A stretch of DNA of 64,000 nt from Toxoplasma gondii ME49. Taxonomy: Eukaryota > Apicomplexa > Conoidasida > Eucoccidiorida > Sarcocystidae. Below are positions 24,337 to 35,900 of the stretch, one piece after another. Below the pieces are notes generated by a model. It was not told the origin of the DNA, made no database searches, and saw only the letters and a program-made list of their open reading frames with translations. The position numbers and the translations under genes were made by a program. How positions within the stretch are numbered: position 1 is the first letter of the stretch; each line of letters begins with the position of its first letter. The stretch is taken from NCBI RefSeq assembly GCF_000006565.2, contig NC_031473.1, positions 434,001-498,000 on the forward strand, written 5' to 3'.

Positions 24337-25221
24337 TTAGTTTGCTGACAGGAAGCTCGCAAGCGATGCAAGAATGCCGACAGAGATAGATGCAGTGGCA
24401 AACGCAGCAGCCCCCGATGTCACAGTAAGCTTGAGCATGCACTCCGTAGAGGCGCTGCCGGCCTGAGTTCTCGATTGCTTTGCAACGCACTTGTAGCACA
24501 GATGCTTCGCGTCGGCTGGGAGTTCACTTATACTCAACGCATACTCTCCGTTATCTTCCTGTTCTGCAGCAACTGCGGCAAGTGATCCATCAACAAGGGA
24601 AGTGAGAGCGACCTTGGACGCGCATTTTCCGTCTTCGTCATCGTACACGTTCTGTACGTCCGGAGGGTCCAAAGTCAAGTCCTTACATTTTAGTGACAAG
24701 GCGTTCCCCGTGACTTTGACTGTCGCCACATTGATCTCTCCTGCCTTGCACTCAATCGCCGATTTGATTTCAGACGCGAAGACTTTGACCACAATTTTGC
24801 ATGATTGCGACGCAGAGTTGTCGGTATTCTTGCCTGAGGCGTCTTGACTTGGCTTTTGGCACTTGTATTGGAACGTCTTGTCCGTTCGTTCGGAGGGAAG
24901 AGTTAGTGTGTATTTGGAGTTTTCTGAATCGTGAATTAGTGTGGCTCCCGAGACAAGCGTGTCCAACGCCACCGTGTTACTGGAATCTGTGTTGTCGTAA
25001 GCCTGAGTTAGATCGGCGGGTTGAAGGGTCCAGGTTGATGGGCATCGGAAGGACGCTTCGCGGTCATTTCCCTGAAGAATCAGCGTCAAGGTGCTCTTCT
25101 CAGTGCAAGAGGGCGTGGTGTCAGTCCCCTCTGGCGCCTGAGACGTCTCGGAAAACACGGGCAAAACGCACAGAAAAGCCAGAACCACCGCCAAGCTAAC
25201 GGACGCGCCTGTGGCCTGCAT
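24337..25221 (-). CDS. SRS (SAG1-related) surface antigen, two SRS domains
   Basis: Single-exon coding region of 294 residues. Residues 1-24 form a signal peptide with a hydrophobic core. Two SRS domains follow: domain 1 (about 35-148) has four cysteines (39, 60, 121, 141) and the YKC...C pattern, and domain 2 (about 152-268) has six (158, 179, 200, 242, 245, 261). After the SG/AA residues at 269-273, a hydrophobic tail ending LASFLSAN fits a GPI-attachment signal. SRS proteins are GPI-anchored adhesins and antigens on the zoite surface of cyst-forming coccidia, often stage-specific and clustered; only one copy is visible here. On the minus strand TTTCAG ends five bases upstream of the ATG, so a 5' UTR intron is possible. 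Length fits the family (about 280-400 residues). The individual member and the expressing stage cannot be assigned. Confidence 0.93.
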   Translation of the reverse strand: MQATGASVSLAVVLAFLCVLPVFSETSQAPEGTDTTPSCTEKSTLTLILQGNDREASFRCPSTWTLQPADLTQAYDNTDSSNTVALDTLVSGATLIHDSENSKYTLTLPSERTDKTFQYKCQKPSQDASGKNTDNSASQSCKIVVKVFASEIKSAIECKAGEINVATVKVTGNALSLKCKDLTLDPPDVQNVYDDEDGKCASKVALTSLVDGSLAAVAAEQEDNGEYALSISELPADAKHLCYKCVAKQSRTQAGSASTECMLKLTVTSGAAAFATASISVGILASLASFLSAN

Positions 25222-28157
25222 GTTGCCTGAAACGTGAGAAAGGGGACAGACAAAGTTCTCTAGTGAAGGGCGCTGTCGAAAGCGGTGTGATTCTAGAAAG
25301 TCTTATGGAAATAAATAAAGTGAAAGCAGAGGCATGTCTCAGTAGACGAGAGGACTTCTGTACGAGAACCTCAACAGCCTTCGTGTCCTGTGAAAGAGCG
25401 GGGCAACTCCTACTCGCCTAACCCCCGGTAGGCGGTGGATTTTCGGGCTCCTGTCTTGTCGCCACCCCCCAGGTGTGTTACGCCACACAGCAGCGCCTCG
25501 TACCGCCGCTCGTACCGCCGCTCGACGGTCTTTCGTGTCTTCTGGAGGTTAGACACAGTATCTCATGGCCAACGGAGGGAAGTGTCTTGTCGTTTATACT
25601 GAAGTGGGTTTCGCCGAGTCGCCCCCTGAGAGCATCGCGGGAAAAAGTCGCGGCTCTGTCGACTGTGTGAGGCACACCGGAAAATGCGTCAGGTTTCTGT
25701 TCAGAAACGCCAGGTGCTTTGACTGGAGCGAGCACCACGTGAGGGCCGGAGGATTTTCTGTTCAGTGAGGAAAGACTGAAAGCAAGAGGAAAAGGAGTAT
25801 GCCTCCGTGTCGACTGGAAGCTTGGTTTCGGGTCCATTTCGGACTTCTCTTTGTTCAGTGTAAAGAAAGCCAACGCCAGGATGGGAAATCAAAACGGCCG
25901 GCACAGCAAAAACAGTAAAAAAGGTGCAAGCTACTTACAGTGTCGCTACAGTAATACCGTACCGGGAACCATGCAACTGCAAATGCCTCTATATGACTGA
26001 AAAACGTTGTTCCACATCGGTCAACTCCCCATTGCTGCTGCGATGCCACAATCTGGTGGAGACGGAAAAAGAGTCGGGAGTTCAGAAAAGAAACGTGGGC
26101 TTTAATTCGAACGCTAAACAGGTGTGTCACGGCTACGGTTAACGGGATTGGAGGCGGTTAGGATTGTAACGTGAGCCTGTTTTAGTCAGATGTTTGTTCT
26201 GTGGGCGTTGAGTTCATACACCGCCGGCCTTATGAGCAATCGACCCGTACCGTGTCGACACTAGCTTTCATTAAAGCAGTACTAAAGCTCGTCTCGGCTA
26301 GAGTGAACCAGTAGAGACAGCCTTGCTCCTAACTATCCACACACAACGCGAGTGTATTCTGAAGTGGCATTTTCGCTGTTGTCCCAATTGATGTCCGGGG
26401 GGAGGCCACTGGGACCGAGTCCAGCAAACTTGTGCACGTCTTCTTTGTCCCAAGTCAAACATGAGAGTCAACAACAGGTCTCATCTATGCTCCTTCAAAG
26501 AAGTGGCTTTAAAGCTTTAAAGGAATTCCAACACGAGCTGGGGAGAGTGTTCCGGGCTACCACAGTGGCGGGTTTAGACTCAACATGAGACTCCGACCAC
26601 GGCAACACATCAATGCGTCAAGCACGCTCACTAGATACTTACGAGCAGACCCAGGTGCGTTATTACTCGTTGAAGCCGTTGACAGCTTCTTCCATGCTAA
26701 GGAAAATGCGATGTGCTTCCGCGAGTGGAGGTCGTGCCGTTGCTTGCAGCCGGAAAACGCTCGACCGCCGTGCTCTTCCAGTGGAATACATTTGCCGGAC
26801 ACTGTGCATAGAGACACCTGGACATTCTGAAAGCTTCTACGGTACGTGTGATGCTGTTTCTTCACCCCTGACGCAGATTCTGTTCAATTTGTCTACAGCA
26901 CTGTTGAGAAGAAGCTGAATCTCCTAACGTGCACACAGGTGGCAACAACAACAGCTTCAGTCATTTCCCTAACTGCATCTGAGGAAAAGAAGCGGACAGC
27001 TGTCATGAGTTTGAGCTGTATGCGACTCCCTGGAAACAGAATGCTCCTGTGTGTGTTATTCTACACACATGAACAAAAGCTGCTGTTTCTGGAAGGTGTC
27101 GCCAACATGCAGATGAAAGACCACATGGCAGGCAGTTCATGAGTGAAGTTTTTTCAATTTAGTGAGCGTTCGTTCGTCGCCTCATAGGTACACCTCTGCT
27201 GGTCAGTCGCATAGCCATTTACGTACTATTTGTCGTAACAGAAATTAAACAGAATCTGTGTTTGTTGAGGTGAAACTCCATCACCAAAATCCATTCGAAT
27301 GGCTCTGGTAACATCTGCGTATTTAACGTGGACGCAGGAGTCGGAACAACTGGCTTCCCATTGACCATGTGAGGACACACCGTGTCAGGGCTACTCAAAC
27401 CGTCGTACAGCTCTTAAAACTGTCTAGCATTTGGAGATCCTACATCTCTCAAAAAAGATTGCACACCGCCGAGAGAGTGGGGATGCTGTATGCATAACAT
27501 GAAAAAAATGTGTCCTCGTAATGTATCTTTCTGTCCATATTCTAACTTCACCCCCTTTCAGTCGAGGGCCCTGCCTCAAAAGACAGATGAGAGAAAAAGA
27601 GTGGAGTGTGGCATTCGCCTTGTGCCGTCATTCACACGAGAAGCTCAGCACAATATCTTTCTCACTTTTTGTGTGTTCCCAAGGCCGGCAACGAGGCTCA
27701 AATTCTTGTAAGCGAGCTTGTGCGAGGCTGTACGATCGTTTTCTAAAACCAGTACCTCCTGGTTCCATCCTGTCGGCCCTGAGAAATAGGGGGACAGCAG
27801 CCGTAAAAAACGGTTGATGCAATTCCAGTGTGCAGATATTTTAAAAATATACGTAGTACGTCTATTGCGGGGCTATGTTACTACATTTTGTGTGGAGTGG
27901 GTAGCATCGCGAACTAAGCCGATCGAGGTACCGGGCGATGCGTCCAACGCCTGGTTGCCAGTCTTTCATTTTCGGAGTCTCACAATGTCCTTACGTCATG
28001 TTTTTATCTTCCTTCTTCTCACAAAAACCGACTTTAAAATGAAGAAGCGAATGTGTGTTGATATTTGGAAGCGTCTTGTCTGGTCGCACATTTGTCACAT
28101 TTGTTAGTTCAGGGAAACACGTCTAACGAACTCCCTACGATCGTTTTTGGCAAGTCT
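25222..28157. other. Gene-poor region upstream of the SRS gene
   Basis: Together with 28173-29640 this is the 4.4 kb between divergent SRS (-) and S7 (+) start codons. It is not strongly repetitive and shows no domain, exon chain or RNA gene that I can support. The part nearest 25222 must carry the SRS promoter; its elements are not identifiable by eye. Confidence 0.45.
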
Positions 28158-28270
28158 CCGTATATAAGCCGATCTGCGGTGTCGCGCCTAGGTTCTATAT
28201 ACGGACGCGTGCTTTGCAAAAATATGATGGTTTCTTTTTCCGTCCCCACGTGGTGAGGCAAATGCATGCG
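28158..28270. promoter_or_regulatory. Possible ribosomal-protein promoter elements
   Basis: CCGTATATAAGCCGA at 28158-28172 is the reverse complement of TCGGCTTATATACGG. That differs at one base from the TRP-2 element (TCGGCTTATATTCGG) as I recall it from Toxoplasma ribosomal-protein promoters. A TGCATGCG word, like the companion TRP-1 element, is at 28263-28270. The pair lies 1.4-1.5 kb upstream of the S7 ATG, farther than expected unless S7 has a long or spliced 5' UTR. A possible 3' splice site (GTCGCCAG) directly before the S7 ATG would allow that. The match relies on memory of the motif. Confidence 0.4.
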
Positions 28271-29640
28271 AAAATATTTCCCTCACTGTGTAGACCAGCG
28301 AAGAACTGGTAGTATGGGGACGATGGGGTAGCCTTTTCGCCCCTTTGTGCTGTGCTGGAGCAAAAACATGAATATTCGGCTGCTCTAAAGACGAGGTAAG
28401 GGCAATTTCACCCCAGTCGAGGACGGAAAAAAAGCTGTGCCTCTGCCTTCGTCTCTCGTATGTTATTCGCTGTCTCCCGGTCCTTTTTCCCGCGGTGGCG
28501 ACTGCGAGAGAGGGCGCCATTTCAGAGCCACCCCACAGCAGGCCACGTTTCAGTTTTCTTCGCGTTTCGGCCAACTCCGACGGGTCTCGTGTCTCTGGCT
28601 TTTCTCTGCAATCCGTTTCTGCTTTGCAAAGGTCGTTGACACGTTTTCCACGCCTTTTCCTGTCGCTTCGGGTATGCCGTAGAGGCGCAGCGCCGCTGAA
28701 ACGGCCGCATTTACGCGTGCATCTGTATGTATGCTGGAACGCCCACAGAACCCACCATTTATTTGCGCATATCCTTTTCCCTATGATTTTGCTCCTGAAT
28801 ATCTGTATTTCTGCGTATGGGATACGCCGGGGAGCGCCTGTCTACATCGAGTGCGGGCGTCTGGCGCGAGCGTTGAGCCTGCCAGGGAATGGGGGTGCCG
28901 GCTGTGACGAATCGACGGCGCAGTTCCCCATGTCCTCCTTTGGGCAATCCGCAAAGATTCTTTTTTTTCCAATGAAAGTCTCTCGACTGTGTCTCTCCGA
29001 ATCGCTGGCTCTTTGCCGGGAGGGGCAGGCTGGCCAATCCCCGCTGTGTTCCCCTGTTTCTTAACGTTCGTGTGGTGGCTCTACGCGCACCGGAACTCCA
29101 CGCGAGCAGCCACACTCACGTTTTTCCTCCTGCATCTCGATGGTTTTTCTTCAAAATGCGTTTTCTTCCAGTGGCGAAAGGCGCAGCCATCTCTCATTCT
29201 CGATTCGCCCACCCACGTACTTGACACCGCTGTTCTCTCTGTGCAGCTGTCGCGGGTCGGCGCGAATATGTGGCTTGTATGATGTACAACCTTGTGCATG
29301 GGTGTATTTGCGTGCGTGAAGACTCTGTTCAGTTTGGGGGAAGGCTGGCAGGCACCAGAAGTTTTTCTTCGGGCGTTTTTTGTCGCCTGCTACAACCAGA
29401 GTTGACGACTGGGTGTACGTGCATGTAGTGCCCCTGTGGATGTTCAAGTGTCGGTTTGATGAGAATTGCACGCAGAAAGTTTGCCAAATTTTCAGGGTTT
29501 CGACGCTGTGGTCGATGGACGTTTTCTTCATCTGGATGTGCAAGCACCTGGTGTCCGGATCCTTTTCTGCATTGACGCGTGGCTGTGTCTTGCGTGTTTC
29601 CTTCAGGACGTTCTGGTGATTTCTCCGATCTGTCGCCAGG
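28271..29640 (+). other. Probable 5' leader/promoter region of the S7 gene
   Basis: 1.4 kb between the putative TRP elements and the S7 start codon. No conserved protein is visible. The sequence GTCGCCAGG directly before the ATG could be the 3' splice site of a leader intron; a second AG (TTTTCAGGG) sits near 29490. If so, a non-coding first exon lies in this region. This is inference from position and splice-like words only. Confidence 0.35.
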
Positions 29641-30737
29641 ATGATGAACTTTAAGAAAAAGATCGTGAAGCCTCAGGGCGTCGAGCCCACTGAGATCGAA
29701 AACGAGGTCGCCAAGTGTCTCTTCGATATCGAAGTAAGGACCCGCGAAACAAAAATCCTCCAGACGCGTACGCATATACATATCTAGATATATGAGTGCA
29801 TTTTTTTGTAGAGGTAGTGTTTGTGTGTGTGAATGTAGCGAACTAGAGAGAGAAGGTGAACAGCGGCGGATGTGTACGTGGGCCTTGTGGCATTGGTTTG
29901 ACTGGGTTATCAGTGGGTGTGTACGCCGAGGGTGTATGGGGTTCGCTGTTTCCAGCGTCTTTCCTTGTCAACGACAAAAATTCGCGCGTGAAGACGTTTC
30001 CTTTTTTCGTCTCTTTCTCCAGACAAGCAGCCAGTCGGACTTGAAGGGAGATGTCCGCCACTTGGTCATTAGCTCTGTGAAGGAGGTGGAAGTACCGCAG
30101 GGGCGCAAGAAGGCGTTTGTCGTCTTTGTTCCCCATGCCGTCTACCAGAAGACAGTGAAGAAGATCCAGGGGCGCCTCGTTCAGGAATTGGAGAAGAAAC
30201 TGAAGAAGCATGTCGTCCTGGTCGCCCAGCGCACAATGCTTCCTCTCGACTTCAAGCGCAAGGGCCTCAAGGTCCGCCCTCGCAGCCGCACTCTCACTGC
30301 TGTTCAGGATGGCATGTTGGAAGACATTGTCAGTCCCACAGAAATCGTTGGCAAGAGGTAAGCGCGTCTTTTCAAACCCTATGTTCGTGCTGTTCTGGAA
30401 GAAGACAAGAGTCCCCAGCTGCTGTGCAGGAGGGGGGGATTTCGGACCCTGCTCACGTTTCTTCTGTTTTTTTCTCGCGAGGATGGCGCAGTGCCGCGCC
30501 TCTCGCAGTTCGGGGACGCGTCCGGTCGAACTTTGGTAGAATTCCTTCGTCGCTTTTGTGTATCTTTCCTTCAGAATGCGCGTGCGTGTTGACAATACCA
30601 AGATGCTCAAGGTGTTCCTGGACCCTCGCGACAAGCAGAAGGACAACATCGAGGACAAGTTGGAGACCTTCGCGGCGGTCTACAAGAAGCTGACCAACAA
30701 GGACGCCGTCTTCTCCTTCCCTCAACATGTCTACTAA
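29641..30737 (+). CDS. RPS7: 40S ribosomal protein S7 (eS7)
   Basis: Three exons, 29641-29733, 30023-30357 and 30575-30737, give 591 nt and 196 residues from ATG to TAA with every junction in phase. The N-terminus ([16 protein letters not shown]), the centre ([61 protein letters not shown]) and the end (VETF-like [12 protein letters not shown], then FSFPQHVY) align along the whole of eukaryotic S7, whose usual length is about 190-200. It is a structural protein of the small ribosomal subunit. Introns are 289 and 217 bases. Two consecutive ATGs (29641 and 29644) compete as start; the first is used here. No paralogue is visible in the window. Confidence 0.97.
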
Positions 30738-32978
30738 TCTGGTGTCTCGGTCTCTGTTCGCCTTTCGCTCGCGGGACGGGAGGGCGCAGAGAGGGGGTTC
30801 CCTCGCTCCTGCGAGAACAAACGCATGTGTGGGCGTGGTTGTAGGGGAGTAGGAGACGAGCCAGAGACGACCCTCGTGCATGTCGCGAGTCTGAATGTTT
30901 GCAGGGCCTGCGCGACTCCTAAAAGGCCTCTCTTCGTCGGTCCTCTCCGTCACAGCTGCGCTTCCCGCGGCCCTAGCCTCTCGAAGAGAGACTCCTTGTC
31001 ACTTGCCTTAATGCACTCAAGGGTGTTGTTTGTCTTGTGTGGAGGTGTCGCTCTATCCTGCGGTGCACGCGTTTGTGGGCTGTGAGTTCGGACCTCTCGT
31101 CTACTCTTTCAAAGTATGCTAGACTTTTTTCTGTTCCGGCTCGGAACAGGTGCATCTACTCCCGAGTAACCGCGCGGTAACCAGGAGACAGGACAAGGAA
31201 ACACGAGGCATGCTTTGTGTGCCGGTCTCACTCGCAAACCGTGAAAACGAAGCGCCCTGGTGTGTCGCGTTTAATAGCTTACGTGGACATTGCCTTTTGA
31301 AGCGGCTCGCAGGGTTGCACCTGTATGTAGACGCAGGTTAGAGCACAGCTTGGCAGTGCGTAAATGTCAGTTCTGTTTCACAACGGTTCGCTAGGTTTCC
31401 GAGTCCGTGGGTCTCCGAATAGCAGTGGTAGAAATCCATGACTATCCTGAAAGGCGTGGAACCTGTACCGGCAGATGATAGTGCTGACGTTAGCTGAATT
31501 GGGTAGCGGCGGATGTTCGAAGATGAGACGCTTACCAACTACCATTCTTGGGAATGCCTCCTTCCCAGTTAACAGTGTGGAGGTGAGGGGTTTAGACGCC
31601 AAATGTATCTTTGGCAAATTTGGAACGACAGAAAGGTTCGCGGACGGTCTTCCGTGCGCTGGAGTCACAGTGACGTTGCCACGTGTCAAATGACATGCGA
31701 AACGCAAGGGAAGCTAAATCTTTGGAAGAACAGCAGTAGGTTACCTCGGTCGTTGAGTTTTTGTGCGAAATTGAGGATTTCTGGGCCGCGGCTATCGAAT
31801 TTCGTTTGAGCCACGGGACTGCAATTGACGACCGACGCAGCGTGCTGCACGCCGGCACGAATCGCTTGCTTCAGAAAGGTCACATCGCCTAAATAGTGGA
31901 GAGAGTGAGGCATCGATTTGTTTTTCACGCACTCAACTGCCCCACGCACAAATATGAGGACCCCTTATAAATCCTAAAGCGATTTCCAACAACCGGTTTC
32001 GTTGAAAACGGGCGAAGAGCGGACGCGTCAGACTTCGCAGTTTTGTTCAGGTCTCCTCACACTCGAAAAAAGAGAAGTCCTCTCCAAGCGAGGGCAGCTG
32101 AACAAAGAAACGAGGCTTCTCTGTAATAAGACCGCAATTGTCGAACGTGTTCGATTCGCCAAGTGCAAACCAGGAGGGAAACGTGGCGGTTACAGAGGCA
32201 CTGGAAGTCGTAACGCCTTTTTCTCTGGGTTGAACGGACCAAAAGGCCGGTGACCAGGCTGCCACTGCATGCAAAGAATCTCGATTTTTAGACTCTCTCT
32301 CTTTTCTATCAGCAGGACGCCCTCAGTTTTGTTTGCTGGAGCATGCACCTTTCGTCTGATCGGGGGTTCGCCCGCAAATCATACAGCAATCGCTTTGCTT
32401 GTGACACACACGCAATTTTATTAAGGCCGCGCAAATGAATCAGACTGCACTTTTTCGCGGGTTTCCGGTCTCTACATGCTGTCTGCAAAAGGCATTTCCT
32501 TCAACTTGTAGACAAGGTACCAGAACACGTGATTTCTGGAGCAACGCTCTAACTCAACTATGTAGCAGACGCAGGCTCTTGTTGGAATCGACACAGTTAT
32601 GTGCACCCGAAATTTGATTTCCCGAAAATCAAGCCTTACCCTTGCTTTATTTGAAGACGGTCGAATGTTTTCGAGAACTCTACATAAACACGGGCCAGCG
32701 TGGCCAACGGAGCAGCTGCCCCATTTTCCTTTGACACCAAACACCCCGGGTACATCGAGACGACACGCATGAAAGCATCACACAAGCGAGACTTACTTTT
32801 CGGCTTTCATTCTCCGAAGGCACAAAGAAACTCCATAGACAGGAAAAAGAAAGATCGTCGCAATTTCCCTGCCAAGCTGTTCTTGGGGCCAATCTGAATC
32901 GAGACAGAGCAGCGTGCAGAGCATCTAGTTGTTTAGCTTCTCTTCCACGACTGTGAAACCGACGCTTTGTCTCACAAG
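30738..32978. other. Intergenic region, S7 to DNAAF11
   Basis: 2.2 kb between two genes on the same strand, holding the S7 3' UTR and the promoter of the next gene. Open frames are short and overlap on both strands. No RNA gene, repeat array or domain was recognised. Confidence 0.45.
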
Positions 32979-35900
32979 ATGCGAATCACAGAACAGCTCC
33001 TGCGACAGCGGTCCGAGCACAATGACGGTATTCTGTCTGAGCTGGAAGAAGTCGCACTCCATCAGTTCGAGATCGAGAAAATCGAGAATGTCGACAAGCT
33101 GTGCAAGCATCTCAAAATTCTTCTTCTACAAAACAACATTATAGGTAGGGGGCTTTTAGAAAACACCGGCTCGAAGCCGCCGCGGGGCTTTCGTGCTTGT
33201 CGCCCTCTCCTTTTCCGATCCGCGCGACTCCTGTCGCAGAACCGCGGATCGTATGGCGGCCATCGTTTGCAGGTCTGTGTTCGGTGTCAAAAGCTCAGGA
33301 TTCGTCCATACGTTCCTCCACACTGTCTGTAATAGATGCCTTTGTTAAGCCGTAGACCCTTGCAGAGAATAGCCCTGTTCCCCTCCGTCGAGATATGGAA
33401 CAACGAACTCAGATGAATGTGTGTTAAACAGATGTCGCCTTCGGTTGCACCACCTCAATACCGTGAACGGAAGAAGCAGGAAAGTGGCTTCACTCACATG
33501 AAGTTACTTTTCAGTATAACTGCGTAGGCAGGCTTCCACAAGAAGAGAAACGGATGCGTGTTGGCGATTCCTACAGAGAAAATTGAAAACGTCCAGAGAC
33601 TCAAGGAACTGGAGTACCTGAATCTGGCACTGAACAACATTACGAGAATAGAGAATCTCGGCGGATGCGAAAGTTTGAAAAAAGTGAGTGTCTCGAGACG
33701 CACGTTTCCCTCTCGGATGCTCTCAGAAGGGACGAGGCATCTTGTATTCTTTGTGTTCGTCTCCAGAGGACTGCGTAGATTTCCCTTTTTAATTCCACGA
33801 ATATCGAAAAAAATGTGTGCCGGCATTTCTTGGGCGAAACTTTTGGGACTGTCCAGATGAAAAAGGTGGAAGTGCCTTCTTCACATTCTGTCTCTTATTC
33901 AGATGTCGCACTGCAGCGAAAGGAGCCGGGAATGGGGGACCAGTTATCCACCACCTTTCCTTTTCAAAATAAAACCGCTAAATCAACTGTTAGCCATTAA
34001 AGGGTGCCTTGTTCCTGGAGGAACGGCCGCCAGTTCAAATGGAAATGATCGGCCATGCGCTCCACTCTGCTGTGTTCAGCTCGATTTAACTGTAAACTTC
34101 ATCGACGTCACTGACCTCGAAGAATCCGTCCTCAACTTGAAGGATAACGAAAAACTGGAAGACCTTTATCTAATGGGCAACCCGTGCACAGAGTACGTGC
34201 AACCAGCTGTTTCCGTCTCCATGTATACGTCCGCCTGCTGCGTGTAAAAATCTACATATATATATATATATATATATAAACAGATATGGATATATGTGCA
34301 TATGTATGTATATATGCATATATATATATGCTAACACGCACGACAGCGAAAGATTGGAGGAGCCGGATCTTGCAAAGCCTTGACGTTCACCACATGCAGA
34401 CGAGCTCTATGCACCTATCCGCCTGTAACAGTCACGCACGCATACGAGCGCTTACTTGCGATTCCGTGGACATACACGCGTTTGTTTCGAGTTGTATCTT
34501 TTACATGTAATTATATACATATATATATATACATTAGAGTGTATTCGGTATATTTCATGTTGTTGCCGGCTCGAATGTTCTACTTGTGTTGCTGTTTGGT
34601 GGATCCTATGCGGCCGTTTGACTCTGAAGCTCGTTCGTGCTTCTGGTTTGCTTCCCCTCTCCTCGACCATTTCAGATGGGATGGCTGGAGGCTTTTCGTC
34701 GTTGCCAGTTTGCCCCAGCTGCGTCAACTCGACGGCAAGCTCATTACACCGAGTGAAAGGATTGAAGCTGCGAGACGCCTGTCGTCTTTGAAATCTCAAC
34801 TAAAGGAAAAAATCAAAGAGAAACAGGCCAGACCACAAAGTAAGCTTGGCGCTAACTGAAGAGGACTTATATAAATATATATATATATGTTTGTCGTGAC
34901 GTAATGGGGTAGGAAGCTACAGCAAAGGAGAGAAAGATAAAAATATACAAAGGTCCCCAGAGACACGATAGTGTTACTGACAACATACAGAATCAGGTCG
35001 AGCAATGGAAGAACCAAGCACCGGCGCCAGAGATTGAACTCGCTTGGATTGCCGTAGCGTTTTATGAGTTGATAGCTTGGCTCTAAAAAAACAAGGCTGA
35101 AAAATGGAAAAAAATGTCTCCAATTTTTGCCTGGCACAGCTCCACTTGTGCACTTTGCGTTCCCGAACAGGTGAAACATCTTCGACTGCGTACACCACAG
35201 AAAACAGAAAGAAAATGTACCTTGAGATGGCGAGGGTGAGCTTGACCCCCGCGTCAGGTCGGGGTTACGTTTTAACTTCGAACGGCGATCACGTACACCG
35301 CAGACGCAACTGTAGAGTCGAAATGAAGTACATGACGATCGTCTGAGGCCTAGCGGCTTCTGTCACGAGCGAATCATTGCATATAACGACCGGTGTAGAA
35401 GATTCACAGAAGGCAGTCGCAAAAAGCTACGCAGGGTCTGCACGATATTGAGAAATCCATGATGGTACTCAGACCTTCAGGAAAATTGACAAGTAGCGAC
35501 TGGTTCCACTTGTCAGAATCGTGACTCGAATGGTAGTCAGTGGTTGGGTCGTTCTTGGGTTAGAGTAGGATCTTCTCAGGTACTCAAGGAGATGCTGTGC
35601 CGCAAGCAATACACATCTACCTTAAATAGAATCTCGACGGTCATAAGTTGCGTCAAATGATCTACCGAAGGTGCTTAACAATCTTAATTACACAAACCTG
35701 AACCCATTTCATACGAGCTGTTCGATCACACCTCGCATACGTGTACGTAGCCTATATAAAACTGTACATACGTATATATACATATATAGAGAGAGTTCGC
35801 AGAAAAGGAATTGCGTTGATTTACCGCGAGCAAACGCGGCATCATACAAGCTGCATGGAATCATGAGCTCTACGGATTTGCCTCACAGAAAAGCAGAATT

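Noticed and set aside
25222..28400. Mitochondrial-like (NUMT/REP) fragments or retroelement remnants
   Set aside because: No recognisable cob/cox reading frame, rRNA fragment, reverse-transcriptase motif or terminal repeat could be seen; a database search would be needed to exclude short pieces.
34990..35060. tRNA-like word on the minus strand (GAGTTCAATC)
   Set aside because: The upstream 60 bases do not fold into D and anticodon arms; the word lies in a long DNAAF11 intron region.
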